Shown here: positions 57,111 through 64,000 of the stretch, in pieces | Layout: the number at the start of each line of letters is the position of its first letter | Position numbering within the stretch: the first letter of the stretch is position 1 | Translations under genes and position numbers: made by a program | Assembly (NCBI RefSeq): GCF_002893625.1 | Contig: NZ_PKMZ01000001.1 | Span: forward strand, 930,001 to 994,000 | From: Mangrovicella endophytica | GTDB taxonomy: Bacteria; Pseudomonadota; Alphaproteobacteria; Rhizobiales; Rhizobiaceae | Reading direction: 5' to 3' | Length of the DNA stretch: 64,000 bases | The notes under the pieces: generated by a model | Database searches by the model: none | What the model was told of the DNA's origin: nothing | The model's input: only the letters and a program-made list of their open reading frames with translations

Positions 57111-58304
57111 GTGACCGGCCAGCGGATCTATCTCGATCACAATGCCAGTGCCCCGCTCGTCGCGGCCGCGCGCGCGGCCATGGTCGAGGCGCTGGATGTC
57201 GGCGGCAATCCGTCCTCCGTCCACGCGGAAGGACGTCGCGCCCGTTCGATCGTGGAGGGCGCCCGTGCCGACGTTGCCGCCCTGGTGGGTGCGCAGGCCG
57301 ACTGCGTCGTCTTTACGGGTGGTGCCAGCGAGGCGGCTTCGACATGCCTGTCGCCGCTGTGGCTCGACGAAGGGCGCGGGCGGGCCGTAACGCATCTGGC
57401 TGTTCTCGACACCGACCATCCGGCCTTTCGCGAAGGCGGACGCTTTACGGCCGCTGCCGTGACGCGTTTGCCGGTGACGGCCGACGGCGCCGTCGACCTG
57501 AGCGCGCTCCAAGCCTGGTTGGCGGATCTGCCCGTCGGTGGCGGCGGCGACGCGATGCTGGCCGTCGGCCTCGCCAACAGCGAGACCGGCGTCATCCAGC
57601 CTGTCGCTGCGATCCGTGAAAGGCTGGTCGACCGCCGCGTCCTCCTCGTCATCGACGCGGCGCAGGCCGCCGGACGCATCCCGGTCGACGTCGACGAGCT
57701 TGGCGCGGACGCGCTGATCCTTTCGGCCCATAAGATCGGCGGTCCCGCCGGAATCGGGGCGATCGTTACGCGCCGCTCAACGCTGCTGCCGGCACCACTC
57801 GTCACCGGTGGCGGTCAGGAGCGCCGCCGCCGTGCCGGCACGGAGGCGGTGCCCGCGATCGCCGGCTTCGGCGCGGCAGCCCGCGTGGCACTGGAACAGC
57901 TCCAAGGCGGAGCGGGGCATCTTTTGGCGCTGCGCCAGCATCTGGAGCGGCGGCTGGCCGCCGCGGTGCCGAGCGCATCGATCATCGGTGCCGGCGCGCC
58001 GCGCCTTCCCAACACCGTCTTGATCGCCCATCCCCATCTGCGCGCCGAGACGGCGCAGATCGCCTTTGACCTGAATGGGATCGCCGTCTCTGCGGGTTCG
58101 GCCTGCACGTCCGGCAAGGTCGGCCCGAGCCATGTCCTCTCCGCCATGCATGCGGCGGGAAGCAGGATCGAGCCGGGCGAGGGTGCAATCCGCATCAGCT
58201 TCGGCTACGAGACGGAGCAGCACGAAATCGACCGCGCCGTGGAGGTCTACGCCTCGATCGTTGCGCGGTCCGCCCATGCGCCGACGGCCGGGGCAGCGGC
58301 CTGA
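57111..58304 (+). CDS. Cysteine desulfurase (NifS/IscS-like group I)
   Basis: A 397-residue PLP enzyme supplying sulfur for iron-sulfur clusters. The PLP lysine is Lys208 in LSAHKIGGPAGIG and the active cysteine Cys332 in SAGSACTSGK. IscS-type features with SACTSG are clear, distinct from SufS-type HCAQP. The start is GTG 57111 with GAGGA upstream. It is first in the suf run, as in other Rhizobiales where two desulfurases flank sufBCD. Confidence 0.92.
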   Translation: MTGQRIYLDHNASAPLVAAARAAMVEALDVGGNPSSVHAEGRRARSIVEGARADVAALVGAQADCVVFTGGASEAASTCLSPLWLDEGRGRAVTHLAVLDTDHPAFREGGRFTAAAVTRLPVTADGAVDLSALQAWLADLPVGGGGDAMLAVGLANSETGVIQPVAAIRERLVDRRVLLVIDAAQAAGRIPVDVDELGADALILSAHKIGGPAGIGAIVTRRSTLLPAPLVTGGGQERRRRAGTEAVPAIAGFGAAARVALEQLQGGAGHLLALRQHLERRLAAAVPSASIIGAGAPRLPNTVLIAHPHLRAETAQIAFDLNGIAVSAGSACTSGKVGPSHVLSAMHAAGSRIEPGEGAIRISFGYETEQHEIDRAVEVYASIVARSAHAPTAGAAA

Positions 58305-58368
58305 CGGTTTCGAGGTGGCGGCGCCACGTGAAACTTGACTCGCCGTCACTTATATTCATTCCAGACGA

Positions 58369-58384
58369 GCGCCCGTGCGGGCGC
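58369..58384. repeat. Hairpin between cysteine desulfurase and sufB
   Basis: GCGCCCG and CGGGCGC form a 7-bp stem around a two-base centre, 50 bases before sufB. A second shorter palindrome, GTGGCG-g-CGCCAC (58315-58327), lies just after the desulfurase. Either may slow or end transcription between the genes; no T-run follows. Confidence 0.35.
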
Positions 58385-58434
58385 GCGTCGCCACACCCCC
58401 GGACTTTGAACCCGGCGAGGATGGAGAGTGTCAT

Positions 58435-59955
58435 ATGCCTGCGGTCCAGGAAACCATCGATCAGGTTCGGCGCATTGATGTCGATCAATACAAGTATGGA
58501 TTCGAGACGCTCATCGAGATGGACGTCGCCCCGAAGGGGCTCGACGAGACCACGATCCGCCTGATCTCGGCCAAGAAGAACGAACCGGAGTGGATGCTCC
58601 AGTGGCGGCTTGACGCCTTCGAACGCTGGAAGACGATGGAGAACCCGTCCTGGGCGCGCCTCGACTACCCGGCCATCGACTTCCAGGACATCCACTACTA
58701 CGCCGCGCCGAAATCGATGTCCGGCCCGAAGTCGCTGGACGAGGTCGATCCCGAAATCCTGCGCACCTATGAGAAGCTCGGTATCCCGCTGAAGGAGCAG
58801 GAGATTCTCGCCGGCGTCCTCAAGCCGCAGGGCGAGCACGTCACCGAGGACGACGACCGCCTGCCGGCACCGAGCGGCCGCGTCGCAGTGGACGCCGTGT
58901 TCGACTCGGTGTCCGTCGCCACCACCTTCCGCAAGGAGCTGGAGAAGGCTGGCGTCATCTTCATGCCGATCTCCGAGGCGATCCGCGAGCATCCGGATCT
59001 GGTGCGCCAGTATCTCGGCACGGTCGTTCCGGTGACGGACAACTTCTTCGCGACGATGAACTCGGCGGTCTTCACCGACGGCTCCTTCGTCTACGTGCCG
59101 CCGGGCGTGCGCTGCCCGATGGAGCTGTCGACCTATTTTCGGATCAACGAGCGCAACACCGGCCAGTTCGAGCGCACTCTGATCATCGCCGACAAGGGAT
59201 CCTACGTCTCCTATCTCGAGGGCTGCACCGCGCCGCAGCGCGACGAGAACCAGCTGCATGCGGCCGTCGTCGAGCTGATCGCGCTGGACGACGCCGAGAT
59301 CAAGTACTCGACCGTCCAGAACTGGTATCCCGGCGACAAGGATGGCAAGGGCGGCATCTACAACTTCGTCACCAAGCGCGGTGACTGCCGTGGTCGCAAT
59401 GCCAAGATCTCCTGGACGCAGGTGGAGACAGGCTCCGCGATTACCTGGAAGTACCCGTCCTGCATCCTGCGCGGCGACAATTCGCGCGGCGAGTTCTACT
59501 CGATCGCCGTTTCGAATGGCCGTCAGCAGATCGATTCGGGCACCAAGATGATCCACCTCGGCAAGAACACGTCGAGCCGCATCATCTCCAAGGGCATCTC
59601 GGCCGGCCAGTCCAACAACACCTATCGCGGCCAGGTGACGGCGAACCGCCGCGCCACCAATGCCCGCAACTTCACCCAGTGCGACTCGCTCCTGATCGGC
59701 GAGGAGTGCGGCGCGCACACCGTTCCCTATATCGAGGCGAAGAACGCGACGGCGCAGTTCGAGCACGAGGCGACGACCTCGAAGATCTCCGAGGATCAGC
59801 TCTTCTACTGCATGCAGCGCGGCATCCCGGAGGAGGAGGCCGTCGCCCTCATCGTCAACGGCTTCGTGCGTGACGTCATCCAGCAGCTGCCGATGGAGTT
59901 CGCCGTCGAGGCGCAGAAGCTCATCGGCATCAGCCTCGAAGGCTCTGTCGGATGA
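58435..59955 (+). CDS. sufB: SufB, iron-sulfur cluster assembly scaffold
   Basis: A 506-residue scaffold protein of the SufBCD complex. Markers include [18 protein letters not shown], the right-handed beta-helix core region [17 protein letters not shown] and [21 protein letters not shown] (in part), and the C-terminal [18 protein letters not shown] 58435 follows GGAGAG. It overlaps the next gene as ATGA. Confidence 0.97.
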   Translation: MPAVQETIDQVRRIDVDQYKYGFETLIEMDVAPKGLDETTIRLISAKKNEPEWMLQWRLDAFERWKTMENPSWARLDYPAIDFQDIHYYAAPKSMSGPKSLDEVDPEILRTYEKLGIPLKEQEILAGVLKPQGEHVTEDDDRLPAPSGRVAVDAVFDSVSVATTFRKELEKAGVIFMPISEAIREHPDLVRQYLGTVVPVTDNFFATMNSAVFTDGSFVYVPPGVRCPMELSTYFRINERNTGQFERTLIIADKGSYVSYLEGCTAPQRDENQLHAAVVELIALDDAEIKYSTVQNWYPGDKDGKGGIYNFVTKRGDCRGRNAKISWTQVETGSAITWKYPSCILRGDNSRGEFYSIAVSNGRQQIDSGTKMIHLGKNTSSRIISKGISAGQSNNTYRGQVTANRRATNARNFTQCDSLLIGEECGAHTVPYIEAKNATAQFEHEATTSKISEDQLFYCMQRGIPEEEAVALIVNGFVRDVIQQLPMEFAVEAQKLIGISLEGSVG

Positions 59956-60377
59956 GCGGTGTTATCGACGCCGAGGGCGGCTGCGCCTGCGGCGCCGTGC
60001 GTTTGCGGGCGCGTGGCGCGATCGTCGCCATGCCCCAGTGCTGGTGCACGGAATGTCAGAAGGAAACTGGCGGCGGGCCGACGAACAGCGTCGTCCTGCC
60101 GGACGATTCCGTTGAGCTCCTGTCGGGCGATGTCGGCATCTTCCGGCGCCGGTCCGATGCCGGCAACGAGGTGTCGCACCGTTTCTGCCGCATCTGCGCC
60201 AATGTGCTCACGGCCGAGGTGGAGGGCGCCGCCTACACAGCCGTGCGCATCGGCGCTTTCGACGACACATCCTTCTTCGCCCCGCAGATGATCCTGTTCC
60301 GGACCTCCGCGCCTGCCTGGGCGCATTTCCCGGACGGGTGCCAGCAATTCGATACGCAGCCCCGTGCGGCTGTCTGA
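59952..60377 (+). CDS. GFA-family (CENP-V-like) zinc protein in the suf operon
   Basis: A 141-residue protein with the Mss4-like fold of GFA proteins. Cysteine groups match the family: CAC at residues 11-13, CWCTEC at 30-35 and FCRIC after residue 75, suggesting two zinc sites. Relatives include glutathione-dependent formaldehyde-activating enzyme, but most of the family has unknown function. It overlaps sufB by the four-base ATGA, and sufC follows after 20 bases. Its role in iron-sulfur assembly is not established. Confidence 0.85.
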   Translation: MSGVIDAEGGCACGAVRLRARGAIVAMPQCWCTECQKETGGGPTNSVVLPDDSVELLSGDVGIFRRRSDAGNEVSHRFCRICANVLTAEVEGAAYTAVRIGAFDDTSFFAPQMILFRTSAPAWAHFPDGCQQFDTQPRAAV

Positions 60378-60397
60378 CCCGTACTGACGAGAGACCG

Positions 60398-61153
60398 ATG
60401 CTCGAAATCAAGAACCTTCACGCGCGCGTCGCGGACACCGAGACCGAGATCCTGCGTGGCGTCGACCTGACGGTCCGCCCCGGCGAGGTCGCCGCGATCA
60501 TGGGGCCGAACGGCTCCGGCAAGTCGACGCTCTCCTACATCCTCGCAGGCCGCGAGGACTACGAGGTGACCGAGGGCGACATCCTCTACAACGGCGAGTC
60601 GATCCTGGAGATGGATCCGGCCGAGCGCGCCGCCTCCGGCATCTTCCTGGCCTTTCAGTACCCGCTGGAAATTCCGGGCGTCGCTACCATGACCTTCCTG
60701 AAGACGGCGGTGAACGCGCAGCGCAAGGCGCGCGGCGAGGCCGAGCTGACGACGCCGGACTTCATGCGGCGCGTCAAGGCGTCCGCCGCCGACCTGAAGA
60801 TCGATACCGAGATGCTGAAGCGCCCGCTCAATGTCGGCTTCTCCGGCGGCGAGAAGAAACGCGCCGAGATCCTGCAGATGGCGCTGCTGGAGCCCAAGCT
60901 CTGCGTCATGGACGAGACGGATTCGGGCCTCGACATCGACGCGCTGAAGATCGTCTCCGACGGCGTCAACGCACTGCGCTCGCCCGACCGCTCCTACCTC
61001 GTCATCACCCACTACCAGCGCCTTCTCGAGCACATCGTGCCGGATACGGTCCACGTCCTCTACAAGGGCCGCATCATCCGCTCGGGCGACAAGTCACTCG
61101 CGCTGCAGCTCGAGAACGAGGGCTACGCTCAGATCATCAGCGAGGCGGCCTGA
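60398..61153 (+). CDS. sufC: SufC, Fe-S assembly ATPase
   Basis: A 251-residue ABC-type ATPase without membrane domains, partner of SufB and SufD. The Walker A motif is GPNGSGKST (residues 36-44), the ABC signature is FSGGEKKR, and Walker B is LCVMDETDSGLDID. The tyrosine-rich TFLKTA and the H-loop THYQRLLEHI are as in SufC. Start ATG 60398. Confidence 0.97.
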   Translation: MLEIKNLHARVADTETEILRGVDLTVRPGEVAAIMGPNGSGKSTLSYILAGREDYEVTEGDILYNGESILEMDPAERAASGIFLAFQYPLEIPGVATMTFLKTAVNAQRKARGEAELTTPDFMRRVKASAADLKIDTEMLKRPLNVGFSGGEKKRAEILQMALLEPKLCVMDETDSGLDIDALKIVSDGVNALRSPDRSYLVITHYQRLLEHIVPDTVHVLYKGRIIRSGDKSLALQLENEGYAQIISEAA

Positions 61154-61156
61154 GCC

Positions 61157-62422
61157 ATGACCGTCCATCAGCTGCGTCGGCTGACGCCTCCCGAAGAAGC
61201 TCTGATCGCCAGCGCCGAGTCCGGGCTCGCCGAAGGCGACGAGACCAGGCGCAACGCCATCGCGACACTGCGCCGTGATGGCCTGCCGCATCGCCGGATC
61301 GAGGCTTGGCATTATACCGACCTGCGCACGCTGGTCGGCGGGACCCAGCGTGGCCTCATCGGCAAGATCATCGACGCGGTCCTGCCGACGTCGGAGCCGA
61401 GCTTTCTATCGCCGCTGCTTCCGGGCAGCACGGTGGTCGATCTCGGCGCGACGGCCACGCCGCCGGCGAGCCTGCCCGCCGGAGTCGCCATCTCGCGCTC
61501 TGGCGCGATGCCGGACTGGCACGAGGTGGTCAACCACCTCGACCGCGATGTCGACACCATCCGCCTCGTGGGCGCTGCCTTCGGCGCGACGGCCACGCAC
61601 GTTTCGGTCACAGCCAACACCGATGTCGAGCATGCGATCGAGCTTCGTGCCGAGCCGCTGGACAACGGTGACCGCGGATTCGCCATCTGCGACGTCGGCG
61701 CAGGCAGTAAGGCCGTGTTCGTCGAACGGCTCTCCGCCGGTGCGGCGGGCGCTCTGTCGACAGGAATCGCGAACCTCGCCATCGGCGACGGTGCCGAGGT
61801 GCTGTGGATCATCGATCAGGAGAAGGGCGAGCGCGAGACACATCTGGGGCAGCTCAACGTCACGATCGGCAAGGACGCCTTGTTCCGCCTGTTCGTCCTC
61901 AATGCCGGCGGCGCTCTCGTGCGTATGGAAGTGCACGCCGAGACGCTTGGCGAAGGCGCCGACATTCAGATCCGCGGCGTCAACCTTCTGCGCGGCAGTC
62001 AGCATGTCGACGTCACGACGACGCTGAACCACACCGTGCCGAACACGACCTCCACCGAGACGTTCCGCAACGTGGTCACCGGCGGGCACGGCGTCTTCCA
62101 GGGCATGATCAAGGTGTCGAAGGGCGCGCAGAAGACCGACGCTCGCATGGCCTGCAACACGCTGCTCCTGTCGGATGACGGCGACTTCTCGGCCAAGCCC
62201 GAGCTCGAGATCTTCGCCGACGACGTGCAATGCGGGCACGGCGCGACGGCCGGCGAGATCAACGCCGATCACCTGTTCTACCTGATGTCACGCGGCATTC
62301 CGCTGGAGGCCGCTCGTGCGCTGCTGGTGAAGGCCTTCGTGCGCGAGGTCGTCGAGGAGATCGAGCACGAAGCGGCGGTCGAGGCGCTGGAAGCACGCAT
62401 CGACGCTTGGCTGGAGCAGTAG
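61157..62422 (+). CDS. sufD: SufD, Fe-S assembly scaffold partner
   Basis: A 421-residue SufB paralogue forming the SufBC2D complex. The family region FRNVVTGGHGVFQGMIKVSKGAQKTDAR (in part), LSDDGDFSAKPELEIFADDVQCGHGATAGE and the C-terminal helix LVKAFVREVVEE are recognisable. It begins four bases after the sufC stop. Confidence 0.96.
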   Translation: MTVHQLRRLTPPEEALIASAESGLAEGDETRRNAIATLRRDGLPHRRIEAWHYTDLRTLVGGTQRGLIGKIIDAVLPTSEPSFLSPLLPGSTVVDLGATATPPASLPAGVAISRSGAMPDWHEVVNHLDRDVDTIRLVGAAFGATATHVSVTANTDVEHAIELRAEPLDNGDRGFAICDVGAGSKAVFVERLSAGAAGALSTGIANLAIGDGAEVLWIIDQEKGERETHLGQLNVTIGKDALFRLFVLNAGGALVRMEVHAETLGEGADIQIRGVNLLRGSQHVDVTTTLNHTVPNTTSTETFRNVVTGGHGVFQGMIKVSKGAQKTDARMACNTLLLSDDGDFSAKPELEIFADDVQCGHGATAGEINADHLFYLMSRGIPLEAARALLVKAFVREVVEEIEHEAAVEALEARIDAWLEQ

Positions 62423-62432
62423 GCCGCCGGCG

Positions 62433-62831
62433 ATGGAGGAGGCTTCCCGTCCGAAGGTGACGCTCGATCACTGCGTGATCCACCTGTCGGACTGGCAGCG
62501 CTCGGAGCGCTTCTACACAGAGGTGCTCGGCGCCAAGGTCATTCCGGCGAAGGTCGGATTTGCCCTGCGCTTCGGCGACCAGCAGTTGAACTGCCACGGC
62601 CCCGGAGCCAAACCGGATCCGGTCGCGAAGCACCCGGTGATGCCGGGCAACAGCGATCTGTGCTTCCGCTGGAGCGGCCCGATCGACGGAGCGGTGGCGC
62701 ATCTGAAACGCTGCGGCATTGCGATTGAACTCGGGCCGGTCGAACGCAACGGCGCGGCCGGCACCGGCCGGAGCGTCTATTTCCGCGATCCCGATGGATC
62801 GCTGCTGGAGTTCATATCCTATGACCGCTGA
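62433..62831 (+). CDS. VOC (glyoxalase-fold) family protein in the suf operon
   Basis: A 132-residue vicinal oxygen chelate protein with two beta-alpha-beta-beta-beta units. Possible metal residues are His13 in LDHCVIHL, the histidine in QQLNCHG, and the late glutamate in LLEFISY. The fold group includes glyoxalase I, dioxygenases and resistance proteins; this subtype has no fixed function known to me. It lies ten bases after sufD and its last eleven bases overlap the sufS start. Confidence 0.85.
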   Translation: MEEASRPKVTLDHCVIHLSDWQRSERFYTEVLGAKVIPAKVGFALRFGDQQLNCHGPGAKPDPVAKHPVMPGNSDLCFRWSGPIDGAVAHLKRCGIAIELGPVERNGAAGTGRSVYFRDPDGSLLEFISYDR

Positions 62832-64000
62832 AACGGCCCCGAAGCCCGTCGGCGCCTACGATGTCGAAGCCGTGCGCCGCGACTTTCCGATCCTAACGAC
62901 GCAGGTCTACGGCAAGCCGCTCGTTTATCTCGACAGCGGTGCATCGGCGCAGAAGCCGCAGGCCGTGTTGGACGCCATCCAGGCCGGCTATTCGCAGGAT
63001 TACGCCAACGTCCATCGCGGCCTGCACTACCTCTCGAACCGAGCCACGGATGCCTTCGAGAAGGCCCGCTCGACGATCGCGCGCTTCCTGAATGCGGCGT
63101 CGGACGAGGAGATCGTCTTCACCCGTTCGGCGACGGAGGCGATCAATCTCGTGGCCTATGGCTACGGCATGCCGGAGATCGGCGAGGGCGACGAGATCGT
63201 CCTGACGATCATGGAGCATCACTCCAACATCATCCCCTGGCACTTCATCCGCGAACGGCAGGGCGCCAAGCTCGTCTTCGTGCCGGTGGAGGAGGATGGC
63301 TCGATCAGTGCCGAGGCCTTCGAACGCGCCTTCACGCCGCGCACGAAGCTCGTCGCCATGACGCATATGTCGAACGTGACCGGCACCGTGACACCGGTGA
63401 AGGAGGTGGTTGCTCTGGCGCATGCGCGCGGCATCCCCGTGCTCGTCGATGGCAGCCAGGGCGCCGTGCATCTGCCGGTCGACGTGCAGGATCTCGGCTG
63501 CGACTTCTACGTCGTCACGGGCCACAAGCTCTATGGTCCGACCGGCATCGGAGTCCTCTACGGCAAGCGCGCCATGCTGGAGCGCATGCGGCCCTTCAAC
63601 GGTGGTGGCGAAATGATCGTCGAGGTGACGGAGGATATCGTCACCTACAATGCACCGCCGCATCGTTTCGAGGCGGGCACACCGCCGATCGTGCAGGCGA
63701 TCGGACTCGCCGCGGCGATCGACTACATGACGGCCATCGGCCGCGACGCGATCGCCGCGCATGAGGCATCCCTGCTGACCTATGCGCAGGAACGGCTTCG
63801 CGAGGTCAATTCGCTGCGCATCTACGGAACGGCGCCAGGCAAGGGCGCCATTGTCTCCTTCGATCTCGAAGGCATCCACGCTCACGACGTATCCATGGTG
63901 ATCGACCGGGAGGGCGTGGCGGTCCGCGCGGGCACCCATTGCGCGCAGCCGCTCTTGAAGCGCTTCGGTGCGACGTCCACATGCCGTGCGTCCTTTGCCA
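62821..64000 (+). CDS. sufS: SufS cysteine desulfurase (3' end beyond window)
   Basis: A group II cysteine desulfurase open to the window edge, with 393 residues visible. It begins MTAETAPKPVGAY and has the PLP lysine at residue 236 (VVTGHKLYGPTG) and the active cysteine at residue 374 in RAGTHCAQPLLKRF, where many SufS have HHCAQP. It would mobilise sulfur from cysteine for SufBCD. The ATG lies inside the last codons of the VOC gene. sufA or other partners probably follow outside. Confidence 0.95.
   Translation, partial: MTAETAPKPVGAYDVEAVRRDFPILTTQVYGKPLVYLDSGASAQKPQAVLDAIQAGYSQDYANVHRGLHYLSNRATDAFEKARSTIARFLNAASDEEIVFTRSATEAINLVAYGYGMPEIGEGDEIVLTIMEHHSNIIPWHFIRERQGAKLVFVPVEEDGSISAEAFERAFTPRTKLVAMTHMSNVTGTVTPVKEVVALAHARGIPVLVDGSQGAVHLPVDVQDLGCDFYVVTGHKLYGPTGIGVLYGKRAMLERMRPFNGGGEMIVEVTEDIVTYNAPPHRFEAGTPPIVQAIGLAAAIDYMTAIGRDAIAAHEASLLTYAQERLREVNSLRIYGTAPGKGAIVSFDLEGIHAHDVSMVIDREGVAVRAGTHCAQPLLKRFGATSTCRASFA

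Overview
The window reads as high-GC chromosomal backbone of an alphaproteobacterium, most likely of the order Hyphomicrobiales (Rhizobiales). The evidence is the divK-pleD-rpmG and dprA/topA/rnr gene order, order-typical small families (DUF3572, DUF6105, DUF2155, DUF983, an NDUFA12 homologue), a dihydroorotase-like pseudoenzyme beside pyrB, TTAA-N7-TTAA (CtrA-type) and Irr-type sites, and a long RNase E. The genus cannot be fixed from this sequence alone. No rRNA, tRNA, insertion sequence, prophage or CRISPR array was found.

Layout. 1-7867: the end of dnaE, convergent dinB, a HAD-like gene, a DUF3572 gene, then the cell-cycle pair divK-pleD. 7868-11752: about 570 bases without a convincing gene but with a perfect CtrA-type box, then a three-gene surface-glycan cassette (polytopic membrane protein, methyltransferase, GT2-GtrA fusion) that appears inserted between pleD and rpmG. 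11912-23482: a minus-strand block with rpmG and its terminator, an MFS permease, DUF983, rnr, topA, dprA, plsY, a pseudo-dihydroorotase and pyrB, many joined by 4-nt ATGA overlaps. 23710-32216: plus-strand genes: two small membrane proteins, (ruvX on the minus strand), a UPF0173 hydrolase, and the gatC/gatA/gatB amidotransferase genes interleaved with two GNAT genes, UPF0114 and chorismate mutase, then the NDUFA12 homologue and DUF2155.

32162-37201 (minus): aat, accC, accB, a DsbA-type oxidoreductase and an M48 protease with TPR-like tail. 37319-48769: aminotransferase, RNase E, then an envelope group of amidase, penicillin-binding protein 1A, prfB (with a clear programmed +1 frameshift) and an M23 endopeptidase. 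48884-56921: DUF455, a Bcp peroxiredoxin, a large AsmA-like protein, tyrS, anmK and an alpha/beta hydrolase. 57111-64000: a suf iron-sulfur assembly operon (cysteine desulfurase, sufB, GFA-family gene, sufC, sufD, VOC-family gene, sufS running off the end) preceded by a near-perfect Irr/ICE box.

Most of the window is housekeeping. The parts I judge most worth a second look are: the suf operon with two extra translationally coupled genes; the orphan CtrA box with no obvious target gene; the inserted glycan cassette; the dihydroorotase homologue lacking its metal ligands; the structured gap between dsbA and accB where aroQ is expected; and several small or overlapping genes easily missed by annotation. 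I found no convincing evidence of a wholly new defence or mobile system.
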